Source: Chloroflexi bacterium CFX4 (lineage in GTDB: Bacteria > Chloroflexota > Anaerolineae > Aggregatilineales > UBA2796). Taken from it: 64,000 bases of DNA. Below are positions 42,565-51,854 of this stretch, in pieces. Every line of letters starts with the position of its first letter. The stretch's first letter is position 1. Made by a program: the position numbers and the translations under genes. A model generated the notes under the pieces. The model was given only the letters and a program-made list of their open reading frames with translations, was not told where the DNA came from and made no database searches. The stretch covers positions 124,001 to 188,000 of the forward strand of contig QWHC01000002.1 of the NCBI GenBank assembly GCA_021404685.1, given 5' to 3'.

Positions 42565-45228
42565 CTAGCGCACTTCGACGGGCAGCACGACGCTAGTCGT
42601 CCGTCCGGTGATGCTGCTCTGCGCGCAGATTGCCAGCAGGTGCTGCCCGATTGGCAGGTTCTCCACACGGACGGTATAGCCGTTGCGAATGTAGCTATCA
42701 TCAAGGTTAACCTGCTGCGTGCTGTTGAAGAAGTTGCGAACATCCACACGATCACTGCTTGGCTCAGCGGTTGCCAGCAGCTTTTCAGGCTCAGCATAAC
42801 AACTGCCGCCATTGTAAACGGTGATGCGTTGAATGCCGGGACCTTCGTTCGGGCGCACGCCGGTTGCGTCTAACGTCCAGCCGTTGATGCTGAAGTTCGG
42901 GCTAACGATCACAACTCGCGCCTCCCGATCAAGCACGCCGCCGCCAATTGAGTCGATCCACAAGCGCAGATTTGGGTAGCGCAGCGGTACAGTAGCGCCG
43001 GCTGTGATCGTCTCATCGGTCATCCAGCCATAGACGGTGACGCCGTTCACATCCTGAAGGCGCACATTCAGCCACTCAAAGTTGACCAAATCCTGCATGG
43101 GATTGTTGTTGGTGTTCATGTAGTTGCTGCTCTGGGCAAGGACGGTCACCGGCGTGTTATTGGTCACGACCAGCACACGGCTATAGGCAGTTGAGGGACC
43201 TAAGCGCACGTTCAGGTTGCCGGTGCCAACAGCGCGGGCAGGCACTTCAATATGCTGACCAAGCTCAAGGGCAGCCACAACGGTCGCCGTCAGATCGGGC
43301 GTGGCAGTTGGCGGTGTGGCGGTTGGGATATTCAGCTGAACGGTTGGGCGCGTTGCAAGGGCGGTTGCCGTCGGCGTGGGGGTGGGCGTCAAGGTTGGTG
43401 TGAGTGTGCGCGTGGCGGTTGCCGTTGGCGTGAGCGTTGGTGTGTGGGTGGCAGTCAACGTGAAGGTGGGTGTAGGGGTGTGTGTAAGGGTTGCTGTTGC
43501 CGTCGGCGTAGCGGTGGCGGTTGGCGTCAGGGTTGGCGTGGCGGTTGGTTCAGGCGTCACCGAAACCATCATGATCACATCGAGCGTGGCGGAAGGTGTT
43601 GGGCTAAGGGTATTGGTCAGGCTCGGCGTCAGCGTTGGGCTAGGCGTTGTGGTCGGGCTAGGCGTGATCGTGCGTGTGAAGGTAGGCGTAGGCGTCCGAC
43701 TAAGCGTGAGAGTCGCTGTCAAGGTGGCTGTTGGGCTAGGTGTGATGGTCGGCGTCAGGCTGGGCGTAGGCGTCTTTGTGAAAGATGCCATGATCTCTGC
43801 GGTGCGTGTTTGCAGCAACAGGGAAACGCGTGTAGCGATCTGATTGGTGGACTCTATATCAGGGGTGACGGTTGGCGTAGCGGTTGGCGTTACGGTCGCG
43901 CTGGGCGTCTGTGTTGCGCTGGGTGTCAGGGTTGCGGTAGGGGTGAGCGTTGCGGTCGGCGTCGCCGTGGGCAGCGTTGGCGTTACAATGATGATGATTG
44001 GCTCGGTTGGCATTGGGCTAGGCGTCTCAGTCGGTTCAGCGCTTGCCAGCTCGGTAGCCGTTCCTTCCGCCGTAGCTGATTCTGTGGGCAGCAAGGCTGC
44101 CTCAGTCGGTGTGGTGGTGATTTCTTCGCCGCCACCACCCGAAAGCAGCACAAAGAAGAAGGCGAACAACACAAGAATGATTGCACCACCCACCACAAAG
44201 ACCAGTGGCGAGCGCCTGTCTGGTGTGGGCATGGCAGCCGAAGAGGGCGTGCCAAGCGGCGTCAGCGGCGAAACGCGGCGGGCGCGAGCGGCGGGCATAT
44301 CTGCCATCAAGGCGGCGTTGGTGGCTTCTGGGTCTTGCTCGCCTATCAAAAAGGCTGCGGTTGGGGTCGGCTCAACCTCCATTTCGAGCAAGGCAGGCGG
44401 CATCTCGCCCGTGATGGCGATATTGAACGCCTCGGACAGATCGCCGGCAGTCTGCCAACGCTGGGCAGGGTCTTTGGCAAGCGCCTTGTTGACCACACGC
44501 TCAACGCTTTCGGGAATATCATGCCGCAGGCTGCGAATGGGCGGCGGCGGCTCGTAAACGTGGGCGTGCATCATGCCAACGGGCGTTTCGCTGACGAAAG
44601 GCAGGCGTCCGCATAGCATTTCAAAGAGCATGACGCCAAGCCCATAAATATCAGCGCGCCCATCCACAGGCACACCGCGCCACTGCTCGGGCGACATATA
44701 CAGTGGCGTTCCCATTGAGGTGCCGGGACGGGTATACGTGGCTTCCGTCATCACTTTGGCGATGCCGAAATCGGTCAGGAAGGCGTTATCGCCGTCATCG
44801 AACAGCACATTCTGCGGCTTCAGGTCGCGGTGGATGATGCTGCGCTTGTGGGCGTAATCCAAGGCAGAAGAAATCTGGCTGAGAATGCGCGCACTTTCGC
44901 GCATGGAGATCACTTCGCGGCGAATGCGATCCATGAGCGTGCCGCCGAGCATTAGCTCCATGACGAGGTAGATCAGATCGCCTTCCTGCCCATAGTCGAA
45001 CAGCTTCAAGATGTGTGCGTGGCGTAGATCGGCAATGGTTTCGGCTTCGCGGACGAACCGCTGCGCGAACTCAGGCTCTCGCGCCACCTCCGGCGCAATC
45101 ACCTTGATGGCAACTTCACGGCGGATGTTGAGTTGGCGCGCCCGATAGACAGCCGCCATGCCGCCCTGCCCGATCTGGGCGATGATTTCGTATTGTCCTA
45201 GTTGTTTGCCAATCAAGTTTTGGCTCAT
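42565..45228 (-). CDS. PknB-type Ser/Thr protein kinase with Thr-Pro stalk and SH3b domain
   Basis: An 887-residue membrane kinase. The kinase domain (residues 12-275) has [10 protein letters not shown]42, HRDLKPQN (133-140), DFG (153-155) and [11 protein letters not shown]. One helix spans 341-363. The outside part begins with a Thr/Pro/Ala-rich low-complexity stretch (about 372-648, TPTATPT-type repeats), interrupted at 458-485 by a normal segment. An SH3b domain (665-740, [17 protein letters not shown]) and a beta-rich C-terminal domain (750-887) follow. The stalk should carry the sensor through the wall, which the SH3b domain may bind. Start at 45228 as the longer frame lacks support. It has its own upstream palindrome. 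Confidence 0.92.
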   Translation of the reverse strand: MSQNLIGKQLGQYEIIAQIGQGGMAAVYRARQLNIRREVAIKVIAPEVAREPEFAQRFVREAETIADLRHAHILKLFDYGQEGDLIYLVMELMLGGTLMDRIRREVISMRESARILSQISSALDYAHKRSIIHRDLKPQNVLFDDGDNAFLTDFGIAKVMTEATYTRPGTSMGTPLYMSPEQWRGVPVDGRADIYGLGVMLFEMLCGRLPFVSETPVGMMHAHVYEPPPPIRSLRHDIPESVERVVNKALAKDPAQRWQTAGDLSEAFNIAITGEMPPALLEMEVEPTPTAAFLIGEQDPEATNAALMADMPAARARRVSPLTPLGTPSSAAMPTPDRRSPLVFVVGGAIILVLFAFFFVLLSGGGGEEITTTPTEAALLPTESATAEGTATELASAEPTETPSPMPTEPIIIIVTPTLPTATPTATLTPTATLTPSATQTPSATVTPTATPTVTPDIESTNQIATRVSLLLQTRTAEIMASFTKTPTPSLTPTITPSPTATLTATLTLSRTPTPTFTRTITPSPTTTPSPTLTPSLTNTLSPTPSATLDVIMMVSVTPEPTATPTLTPTATATPTATATLTHTPTPTFTLTATHTPTLTPTATATRTLTPTLTPTPTPTATALATRPTVQLNIPTATPPTATPDLTATVVAALELGQHIEVPARAVGTGNLNVRLGPSTAYSRVLVVTNNTPVTVLAQSSNYMNTNNNPMQDLVNFEWLNVRLQDVNGVTVYGWMTDETITAGATVPLRYPNLRLWIDSIGGGVLDREARVVIVSPNFSINGWTLDATGVRPNEGPGIQRITVYNGGSCYAEPEKLLATAEPSSDRVDVRNFFNSTQQVNLDDSYIRNGYTVRVENLPIGQHLLAICAQSSITGRTTSVVLPVEVR
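43370..44080 (-). repeat. Low-complexity DNA coding the Thr-Pro stalk
   Basis: About 700 bases of GTTGGCGT/GGGCGT-like short repeats, in frame with the kinase. It is a degenerate codon-level repeat rather than a perfect tandem array, and produces long false reading frames on the opposite strand. Confidence 0.85.
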
Positions 45229-45297
45229 AATACTCAGGCTTCTTTCAGCGCCAATAAACTTGCGCGCAATTGTAACGCAAAAACAGACAGTCAATCT

Positions 45298-45313
45298 TTA
45301 AGGCTTGCCTTAA
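45298..45313. promoter_or_regulatory. Palindromic operator candidate upstream of the large kinase gene
   Basis: TTAAGGC-TT-GCCTTAA is a perfect 7 + 7 inverted repeat with a two-base spacer. It lies about 70 bases before ATG 45228, next to TTGACT (45292-45287, minus strand). It has the look of a dimeric regulator site. Confidence 0.45.
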
Positions 45314-45355
45314 GGCAGCGATTTTTCTTAAAACTGACCAAATTGCCAATATGTC

Positions 45356-45400
45356 GGTGTGCATTCCCAGCCAAAAAGGCAGGGACTACACACCTTTTTT
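45356..45400 (+). terminator. Terminator-like hairpin in plus orientation
   Basis: GGTGTG (45356-45361) pairs with CACACC (45389-45394), with inner TCCC/GGGA and CC/GG pairs. The run of six T (45395-45400) follows on the plus strand. Both flanking genes are on the minus strand, so on that strand it is only a hairpin after the beta-lactamase gene. On the plus strand it would stop antisense transcription. Confidence 0.5.
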
Positions 45401-45406
45401 ACCCAA

Positions 45407-47161
45407 TTAGCGCGGAAACGCCACATCGGGCAATTGTAAGTCGGCGATCAAAGTTGGGTCTAGGGCATTGATGGCATCGAATGAACACAACGGGATGCTG
45501 GTGACTCGTGTTGTGCTGACGGGTTGTTCTGGGTTGAATGTGTTGTAGCTTTGGCGGGCAACCTCTGCCATAAGCGCCGAAGATTCATCAAATTGCAGCC
45601 ACTGGCGGTTAAACAGCATGATGGTTAGCACAAAATCGCCTTGTGGCGTGAAGACAATCGCCATATCGCCGTGTGTTTCGGCTGCCCAGCCATGCTTACG
45701 GGCAAAGAGCGCCTCAGGCGGCAAGCCCATCTCGATCAAGCCGTTGATGCGGTTGGCGCGCAGCAGACGGATCATACGGCGGCACTCTACATCGTTGATC
45801 TCGCGTGGGAAGGCTGCCGTCAGCGCGCCGCTGCCATCCCGCGCACAGTAGTAGAGGTTTGCCAGCAGCCAGCCTAAATCTTCCGGCGTAGTCTGGTTGG
45901 AAAAATCAGGGTTGGTGCGCGATTGATCAGCAGGGATCGGGACTGGCACAAAGGGTTGCGGCGTTGGTGTTGCACCGACGACTGCCGCGCCCGTGAAGAA
46001 AGAGTTTGCCAAGAAGGTGTTCTTCAAGCCAAGCGTTTGCATCGTCTCGGTGACGTAGAGCGCGCCGCGGTACTCATCGCCCTCACCGATGATCCGAAGC
46101 AAGGCGTTTGAAGACAGGTTCTCGCTACAGATGATCATCTCTGCCATCAGGCGCGCTTGCTGAAGCGTTGGCGCTGAGGACGTTTTGCGGAAAAAGGCGA
46201 CCAACAGCGGCACTTTGGTCAGGCTGACGCCGCTATATGCCACGTTCGGATTGATGTTGATGCTCTCGCCGGTTTGTAAGTCCATCAGAAAGACGGATGC
46301 CTGCTTATTGCTGAACGGCACAAAGCCATTGCTGACCAGCAAGGCGTAGATGGACTCTGCCAAGGCGCCCAGCGTTGGATTGGTGGTGCTGCGCGGCGTG
46401 GCTGCCCAAAACGGCTGTCCCGTCACAATGACTGGCGGCGTTGCCGTCAGGATGGGCGAGCCAAAGCTGCGCTCGTCGGTCAGCGGCACGCTGTTCAAGT
46501 CGCCGGTGATGGTGACCGTCTCGCGGTAGACCCAAGCGCGCCCCGTCACATAGTTCGGATAGACGATCTCCAGCCAAGGGAAGGTGGCATGGCGGCGCAG
46601 TATGGCATACAGTTCGCCCTGCCGAATCTCGCCGACGGGCGGAAAATCGGTGCCGGGTCCGAAGCGGACATTGGCATAGCTAATCGCCTCCACATAGGCA
46701 ACCGCAGCGACCGTTGGCGCGGGTGCCTCCTGGGTGGGATCCGGCACTGGGACGGGCGCCGTCCCCATAATCGGCGCGCCGCCGCTGAAGGGCGTGGCGC
46801 TTGGCGCGGAAGAATCAGGCGGTGCCTCGCTTGGGCGGGCGTTCAGAAGTTGCTCAGTGTATGGCACGTTGACAAGGCTGCCCGTCACATTCACAAGGTC
46901 TTTATAGACCCAGCCCTGCCGATCAGACAGTTGCAGCAGCAGCCAAGGGAAGCGCGCACTCTGCCCGATGATCGGGTAGCGCGTCCCGTTGGTGATTTCA
47001 CCGACGATGGGATAATCAATGCCGGGGCCGGCGCGCAAGTTCGCACGCTGGATCGCCTCAGCTTCGGGTTGCGCTTGCCCTGAGGCAGCGCTCAGGCTAA
47101 ACAGGGCAACCATCAGCACGGCAAAGGCAAGGCTCAGGCGGGAAAAGGCGTTCTGTCGCAT
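45407..47161 (-). CDS. Secreted protein with two SH3b domains and a class A beta-lactamase-like domain
   Basis: A 584-residue exported protein with a signal peptide (residues 1-30). SH3b domains lie at about 35-100 (ANLRAGPGIDYPIV) and 158-225 (ANVRFGPGTDFPPV), joined by a Pro/Ala-rich linker. The serine hydrolase domain (265-555) has SLTK (313-316) as the SxxK motif, SEN (346-348) as SxN, and KHG in place of KTG. The latter fits the beta-lactamase2 family. True beta-lactamase activity is uncertain; a role in wall peptide processing is equally plausible. It lies immediately upstream of the SH3b kinase gene on the same strand, so the two may respond to the same ligand. Confidence 0.87.
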   Translation of the reverse strand: MRQNAFSRLSLAFAVLMVALFSLSAASGQAQPEAEAIQRANLRAGPGIDYPIVGEITNGTRYPIIGQSARFPWLLLQLSDRQGWVYKDLVNVTGSLVNVPYTEQLLNARPSEAPPDSSAPSATPFSGGAPIMGTAPVPVPDPTQEAPAPTVAAVAYVEAISYANVRFGPGTDFPPVGEIRQGELYAILRRHATFPWLEIVYPNYVTGRAWVYRETVTITGDLNSVPLTDERSFGSPILTATPPVIVTGQPFWAATPRSTTNPTLGALAESIYALLVSNGFVPFSNKQASVFLMDLQTGESININPNVAYSGVSLTKVPLLVAFFRKTSSAPTLQQARLMAEMIICSENLSSNALLRIIGEGDEYRGALYVTETMQTLGLKNTFLANSFFTGAAVVGATPTPQPFVPVPIPADQSRTNPDFSNQTTPEDLGWLLANLYYCARDGSGALTAAFPREINDVECRRMIRLLRANRINGLIEMGLPPEALFARKHGWAAETHGDMAIVFTPQGDFVLTIMLFNRQWLQFDESSALMAEVARQSYNTFNPEQPVSTTRVTSIPLCSFDAINALDPTLIADLQLPDVAFPR

Positions 47162-47173
47162 CGGGCAGCCTTT

Positions 47174-48076
47174 CTAGCGGCAAAAGCGCGCCGAATTCGC
47201 CGAATCGCCTGCGGAAGCAAAGGCGCGGCAGGCAAGTTCGCGGGTGTTGAGGTAACTGGGCGCGATCTCCATCAAATTGGCAAAGACCTGTGCGGCAAGG
47301 GCAAAGTTGCCGGCGTCCAGGTAGCCGCGTGCGCTGAGGTAGAGCTTGGTTGCGTTGATGGTGAATTGCCAGTCGGTATCGGGCAAGGCGCGGATTTTGA
47401 GCGCCTTCTCAATGACAACAACCATCTCGCTCAGGCGTCCTTCAAAGCGGTATTGGTTGCCAAGCGCCTGATAAGCGCTCACCAGCATATCTTCAACCTC
47501 GCGGCGGCGGAAAGTGCCATCTAGGGCGCGCAGTGCTTCCAGCCAGCTCATGGCGCTTTCCCAGTCGCTGCGGCGGAGCGCTTCCTGCCCGCGTGCGAAA
47601 AGTTCTTCGGGTGTGAAGGCGCCGCTTTGCGGTGTGGCGGTTGGTGTTTCGGGCTGCGGCGTGGGCGTGGCAGTTGGTGGCGCGGGCGTTGGCGTGGCGG
47701 TGGCAAGCAAGCCTGCTTGGGCGGTGCTGAGGCAGTCGGTTGCCTCACGGTTGAAGGGCAATTGCTCTAGGATATATTGGCAGCGTCCGCGGGCAAGGCT
47801 GAACTGCCCATTGGCAAGATCATTGGCGGCAAGCGTCCTCTGCCCGTCTAGGGTGCCAGACAGGGCGAGTGCGCGCTGTGTGCTGCGGGCGGTTGTGCCA
47901 TCGCGCCAGCCGGCAACACCTGCCAAGCCAACCACCGCCACGAACATAAAGAGCAAGAAGAGCGCCACCGTGCCAATCAGCAAGGTGTTGCCACAGCCGC
48001 TTGGCGCTGCTTCTTCTTCGATGGGCAGCGGAATGCGGCGCGGCTGCGTGTCTTCAAGGGTATAGGCATCGGTCAT
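47174..48076 (-). CDS. Membrane protein with TPR-like repeats
   Basis: A 300-residue protein. One helix (residues 33-54) follows a short cytoplasmic N-terminus. Outside lies a helical segment, a Thr/Pro linker (about 125-150, ATPTPAPPTATPTP) and TPR-like helices (150-300: FARGQEALRRSDWESAMSWLEAL, GYLDAGNFALAAQVFANL). Its ATG overlaps the stop of the upstream gene by four bases, and the beta-lactamase-like gene follows 12 bases later, so all three are probably one operon. No specific function is evident; the Thr-Pro linker again resembles the kinase. Confidence 0.78.
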   Translation of the reverse strand: MTDAYTLEDTQPRRIPLPIEEEAAPSGCGNTLLIGTVALFLLFMFVAVVGLAGVAGWRDGTTARSTQRALALSGTLDGQRTLAANDLANGQFSLARGRCQYILEQLPFNREATDCLSTAQAGLLATATPTPAPPTATPTPQPETPTATPQSGAFTPEELFARGQEALRRSDWESAMSWLEALRALDGTFRRREVEDMLVSAYQALGNQYRFEGRLSEMVVVIEKALKIRALPDTDWQFTINATKLYLSARGYLDAGNFALAAQVFANLMEIAPSYLNTRELACRAFASAGDSANSARFCR

Positions 48077-49050
48077 AGGGTAACAAGCCTTTCATGGGCA
48101 AAGACGCTGAGCGGCAGGAAGGCGCGCCCGTCGTATTCGCCAAAAAGTGTGATCGGTGCGCCGCCGCTCATTGCCAGCACAAGGCGCAGGTTAACGGAAG
48201 CCTGCGGCTGTTCGGCAACGGGCAGCCTGTCGCCATGGGCATCCACAAGGGAGAGTGTATCGCCCTCTTCATAAACGGGCGTAAGGTTCGCCAAGAGCAT
48301 CGGAAAGCGTTCCAGCCAGAGGTTCGCGCTGAGCGCGGCGGCATAGGCGCTGAAGGCAGCGCGCAGCGTTGGGAAGGCGTGCGGCAGCGCCTTGGGCGTG
48401 GCTGGAACAGACTCGCGGTGCTTTGCCACAGCGCGCAGCGGGTATGCACTAGGGAAATAAACGCACGCGGTCTCTAGCCATGTGGCGGGTGGGAAGCTGC
48501 GATCAAGTTTGTCGCGCAGCATCTGATGGGCAAAATCCAGCAGCAGGGCAATCTTTCCGCTGTTCATGCCAAGCAGCCAAGTGCGCTGACCGATCAGCTT
48601 ATCCTCTGTGATTTCGCTCTGCCTGCCCAGCGCAAGCCACAGGTCAGCGGTGCCGCGCTGTGTCAGCAGGTCTGCCTGCTTTTCAGTGAAACCCACCGCC
48701 ATCCGCAAGTCAGCTTGTTGTTCGGGCGGCAAGGCATCCATCCGCGCATAGCCTTCCACCAAAAGGTGCAGGCGGGCAAGGGCATCCAGCAGCGCGGGCG
48801 ACCAATCCGCCTCACGCTGAATCAGCGTGCCAACGGCAGTTAGGCGGCGCGCCACGCCTTGCGCCTGAGAGTCCCAGAGGCGCGCCGCGATGGTTTGCCA
48901 CGTTTCGGCACGGCGAACTTCTTCAACGCCAAGCCCGCCGCGCATGAGATCGCGCAGCCATTGGGCAAGGTCGCTTAGACCTTGCCGCACTTTTGCTTCC
49001 CGTGCAGCAGCACGTTTTGCCTGCTGTGCCGTTTTCTCTGGACTCGCCAT
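48073..49050 (-). CDS. Cytoplasmic protein of unknown function
   Basis: A 325-residue soluble protein, largely helical in the first 200 residues (AQQAKRAAAREAKVRQGLSDLAQWLRDLMRGGL) and beta-rich at the end (LRLVLAMSGGAPITLFGEYDGRAFLPLSVF). No named motif was found. I recall similar proteins beside SWIM zinc-finger genes in other bacteria, but no SWIM gene is present here. ATG 49050 fits the start of regular helical sequence; ATG 49086 is an alternative. It heads the operon with the TPR and beta-lactamase-like genes. Confidence 0.7.
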   Translation of the reverse strand: MASPEKTAQQAKRAAAREAKVRQGLSDLAQWLRDLMRGGLGVEEVRRAETWQTIAARLWDSQAQGVARRLTAVGTLIQREADWSPALLDALARLHLLVEGYARMDALPPEQQADLRMAVGFTEKQADLLTQRGTADLWLALGRQSEITEDKLIGQRTWLLGMNSGKIALLLDFAHQMLRDKLDRSFPPATWLETACVYFPSAYPLRAVAKHRESVPATPKALPHAFPTLRAAFSAYAAALSANLWLERFPMLLANLTPVYEEGDTLSLVDAHGDRLPVAEQPQASVNLRLVLAMSGGAPITLFGEYDGRAFLPLSVFAHERLVTL

Positions 49051-49161
49051 GCTCTGTGTGTGTTCCCTAGCTACCGCCCCGATCATACCGAATCGCGCCT
49101 TGATTTGCCACGCGCTAGAATAAGAACTTCTTAAAAGACATTTTGCCTGAAAGGGACACCT

Positions 49162-51702
49162 GTGAAGCATTTAAGACGCATTTTCCTTGTAGTTTTCCTA
49201 ATCATCGTGCTGGTGGTGGTGGCGGCGGGCGGCTTTGTGCTGCATACGCTGCGGCGCCCGCTGCCGCAGGTGGCAGGCAGCCTGACCTTGCCCGGCGTCA
49301 GCGCGCCGATCACCATCTACCGCGACGCGCAAGGCGTCGCCCACATCTATGCCAGCACCACACGCGATTTGTTCTTTGCACAAGGCGTTGTTCATGCCCA
49401 AGAGCGCTGGTGGCAAATGGAGTTTCAGCGGCATGTTGGTCAGGGACGCATTGGCGAACTGACCGGGCGCGTGGAGAGCGTGCTGCAAACCGATTCCTTC
49501 ATCCGCACCATGGGCTGGAAACAGGCGGCTGAAAACGATCTACGGGCGCTCTCGCTCGCTTCACGCGGTGTGCTGGATGCTTATGCCAGCGGCGTAAACG
49601 CCTACATTGGTGGGCGCAGTCCGTCCGATCTGGCGTTGGAATATACGCTCTTGGGCGTGACGGGCGTCAACATCACCGTTGCGCCGTGGGAGCCGCTGCA
49701 TAGTGTGGCATGGGGAAAGGTGCTGGCATGGCAGCTTTCCGGCAACTTCGGCTTTGAGCTAACTTACCTTGATCTGGTGGCGCGGCTTGGCGAAGAACGT
49801 GCCGCAGCCTTCCTGACTGACTGGCTGCCCGACTTCCCGTTTGAGACGCGGCAAAGCATCCTGCAAGAGTCAGATTTGCCCGTGCTGCCCGCCATTGCGC
49901 GCCCAAGCACGCAGCGCATCACGCCGCAGCGGCTGGGCATTTTGCAACAGGTGATCGCTAGCGGCTTTAACGCGGCGGCAATCGAGCGCGCTTTTGGCAG
50001 TGCTGCCAGCAACAGTTGGGTCGTGAACGGGACGCGCACCGCCAGCGGCAAGCCGCTTTTGGCGAACGATCCGCACCTCGATGCACAAATGCCCTCATTG
50101 TTCTACAGCATCGGGTTGCACTGCGCGCCCGTCAGCGCCGAATGCCCCTATGATGTGGTTGGCTTCAGCATGCCCGGCGCGCCCGGTGTCCTGATCGGGC
50201 ATAATGGGCGCATCGCCTGGGGATTGACGACGCCGCACACCGATACGCAAGACCTCTACGCCATTCAGATCGATCCGACTGACTCGAATCAATACATTGT
50301 GGATGGCGAACGAATGCGAATGGGCATTGCTAATGAGGAAATCCGCTTTGGCGATGATCCGAACAGCGCCTATGTGCGCGTGCGGCAGACGATCTTCGGT
50401 CCGATCATCACCGATTTGCCCGCCTATGCCAACTATGGCGGTGGCAAGCCGTTGGCGCTGCGTTGGGCAGGCAACGAGCCCGAACCTTACGACCTGATCG
50501 GCGCGCTGCTGGCGCTCAACCGCGCCCAAAACTGGGAAGATTTCCGTGCGGCATTAGCCGGCTGGCAAATGCCCGCACAGAACTTCCTCTATGCGGATGT
50601 GGATGGCAACATTGGCTACGTGCTGCCCGGCAGAGTGCCGATCCGCGCCGCTGACCACGACGGTTTAACGCCGGTGGACGGCAGCACACTGCGCTACGAC
50701 TGGCAAGGCTACCTGCCCTATGAGCATCTGCCACGCCTCTACAACCCTGAACGCGGCTACATCGTGGCTGCCAATCAGCGCATTGCGCCGGATGCCTACG
50801 CCGCCGAACTGCAAGCGCGCTTTGGCACAGACCTAACCTACTTCACCAACTTCAACGCCGACTACGGCTACCGCAGCCAACGCATTCACGAACGCCTGCT
50901 AGAGCGCACCGATCACACTGTGCAGACCTTCAGCGACATCCAGCAAGACACCTATAACGGCTTTGCCGCCGCCGTGCTGCCCGTGGCGCTCCGCCTTGAT
51001 CACGGCGAGGCGCTCTCGGCGGCTGCCCTAGATTGGCTGCGCGGTTGGGATTTCCACATGCGCGCCGAAAGCGGGCAAGCGGCGTGGGTTGCCGCCTTTG
51101 AGCGTGAGCTGATAGCGCGCCTGTGGGCGGATGAGCTTGGCAGGCAGGTTATCGTCAATGGGCATTCGATAGGGGCAACCACACACCTGCTCGATCAGCC
51201 GAAGGCGGCGTGGTGGGACGACATGACCACCGATGCAGCCGAAGGGCGCGACCAAATCTTGCGCCAAGCACTGGCGGCGGGCTACCAAACTGTGGCGGCG
51301 CGCTTAGGCGCAGACTTCACCAAGTGGCGTTGGGACGCGCTGCATCAGGTCAACTTCATCAGCAATCCGCTTGGGCTAAGCGGCATCAGCCTGATTGAGG
51401 ATTACGTGAACATCACGGGCGTGCCAATTGGCGGCAGCGCAGCAACCATTCACCGCACCAGCAGCTATGAAGATGATCCGTTCCTCGTCACCAACATCTC
51501 TATGATGCGGATGATCATAGACTTTGCCGATCTGGAGAACAGCGTTGGCATTCACAGCACTGGGCAAAGCGGGCATCCTGCCAGCGCACACTACCGTACT
51601 TTGGTCGAACGTTGGGCGCGCTTTGAAAATCTGCCGCTGCGCTTTAGCCGTGCAGCGGTCGAGGCAGCAGCGGTGGAGACGCTCACGCTACGTGGAAATT
51701 AG
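49162..51702 (+). CDS. Penicillin acylase family amidase
   Basis: An 846-residue Ntn-hydrolase precursor. One hydrophobic segment (residues 7-25) anchors or exports it. VRDAQGVAHIYA-type start of the alpha chain (YRDAQGVAHIYA) and FAQGVVHAQERWWQME are typical. The beta chain would begin after self-cleavage at A282-S283 (GSAASNSWVVNG), where S283 is the nucleophile. GKPLLANDPHLDAQMPSLFY and NGRIAWGLTTPHTDTQDLY carry the oxyanion residues. Substrates of the family include penicillins, acyl-homoserine lactones and other amides; the choice is not readable here. It starts with GTG and a GAAAGGGA site, divergent from the unknown gene at 49050. Confidence 0.92.
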   Translation: MKHLRRIFLVVFLIIVLVVVAAGGFVLHTLRRPLPQVAGSLTLPGVSAPITIYRDAQGVAHIYASTTRDLFFAQGVVHAQERWWQMEFQRHVGQGRIGELTGRVESVLQTDSFIRTMGWKQAAENDLRALSLASRGVLDAYASGVNAYIGGRSPSDLALEYTLLGVTGVNITVAPWEPLHSVAWGKVLAWQLSGNFGFELTYLDLVARLGEERAAAFLTDWLPDFPFETRQSILQESDLPVLPAIARPSTQRITPQRLGILQQVIASGFNAAAIERAFGSAASNSWVVNGTRTASGKPLLANDPHLDAQMPSLFYSIGLHCAPVSAECPYDVVGFSMPGAPGVLIGHNGRIAWGLTTPHTDTQDLYAIQIDPTDSNQYIVDGERMRMGIANEEIRFGDDPNSAYVRVRQTIFGPIITDLPAYANYGGGKPLALRWAGNEPEPYDLIGALLALNRAQNWEDFRAALAGWQMPAQNFLYADVDGNIGYVLPGRVPIRAADHDGLTPVDGSTLRYDWQGYLPYEHLPRLYNPERGYIVAANQRIAPDAYAAELQARFGTDLTYFTNFNADYGYRSQRIHERLLERTDHTVQTFSDIQQDTYNGFAAAVLPVALRLDHGEALSAAALDWLRGWDFHMRAESGQAAWVAAFERELIARLWADELGRQVIVNGHSIGATTHLLDQPKAAWWDDMTTDAAEGRDQILRQALAAGYQTVAARLGADFTKWRWDALHQVNFISNPLGLSGISLIEDYVNITGVPIGGSAATIHRTSSYEDDPFLVTNISMMRMIIDFADLENSVGIHSTGQSGHPASAHYRTLVERWARFENLPLRFSRAAVEAAAVETLTLRGN

Positions 51703-51718
51703 CCGTTTTGCCTGTACG

Positions 51719-51756
51719 GTGCCTCACACCCTGCTGATCGAGCGCGTGTGAGGCAC
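51719..51756. other. Hairpin behind the penicillin acylase gene
   Basis: An 11-base-pair perfect stem (51719-51729 with 51746-51756) with a 16-base loop, and no T-run. Possible mRNA end protection or a factor-dependent end. Confidence 0.5.
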
Positions 51757-51810
51757 ACCATCAGCGGGCAGCGTAAGGGTACGGGAAAGTGGGTAGGGCT
51801 GTGGCGCTTC

Positions 51811-51819
51811 TGCTAAAAT
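51811..51819 (+). promoter_or_regulatory. Extended -10 promoter of the epoxide hydrolase gene
   Basis: TGC followed by TAAAAT (51814-51819), 36 bases before ATG 51855. No good -35 is visible. GGGAG precedes the start codon. Confidence 0.5.
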
Positions 51820-51854
51820 TCAGCCCATACAGCCTGATGTTTGGGAGTTAACGA

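Noticed and set aside
43376-44557. Long plus-strand reading frames with GV-rich proteins
   Set aside because: They are the reverse of the Thr-Pro stalk codons of the kinase and have no start signal or family likeness.
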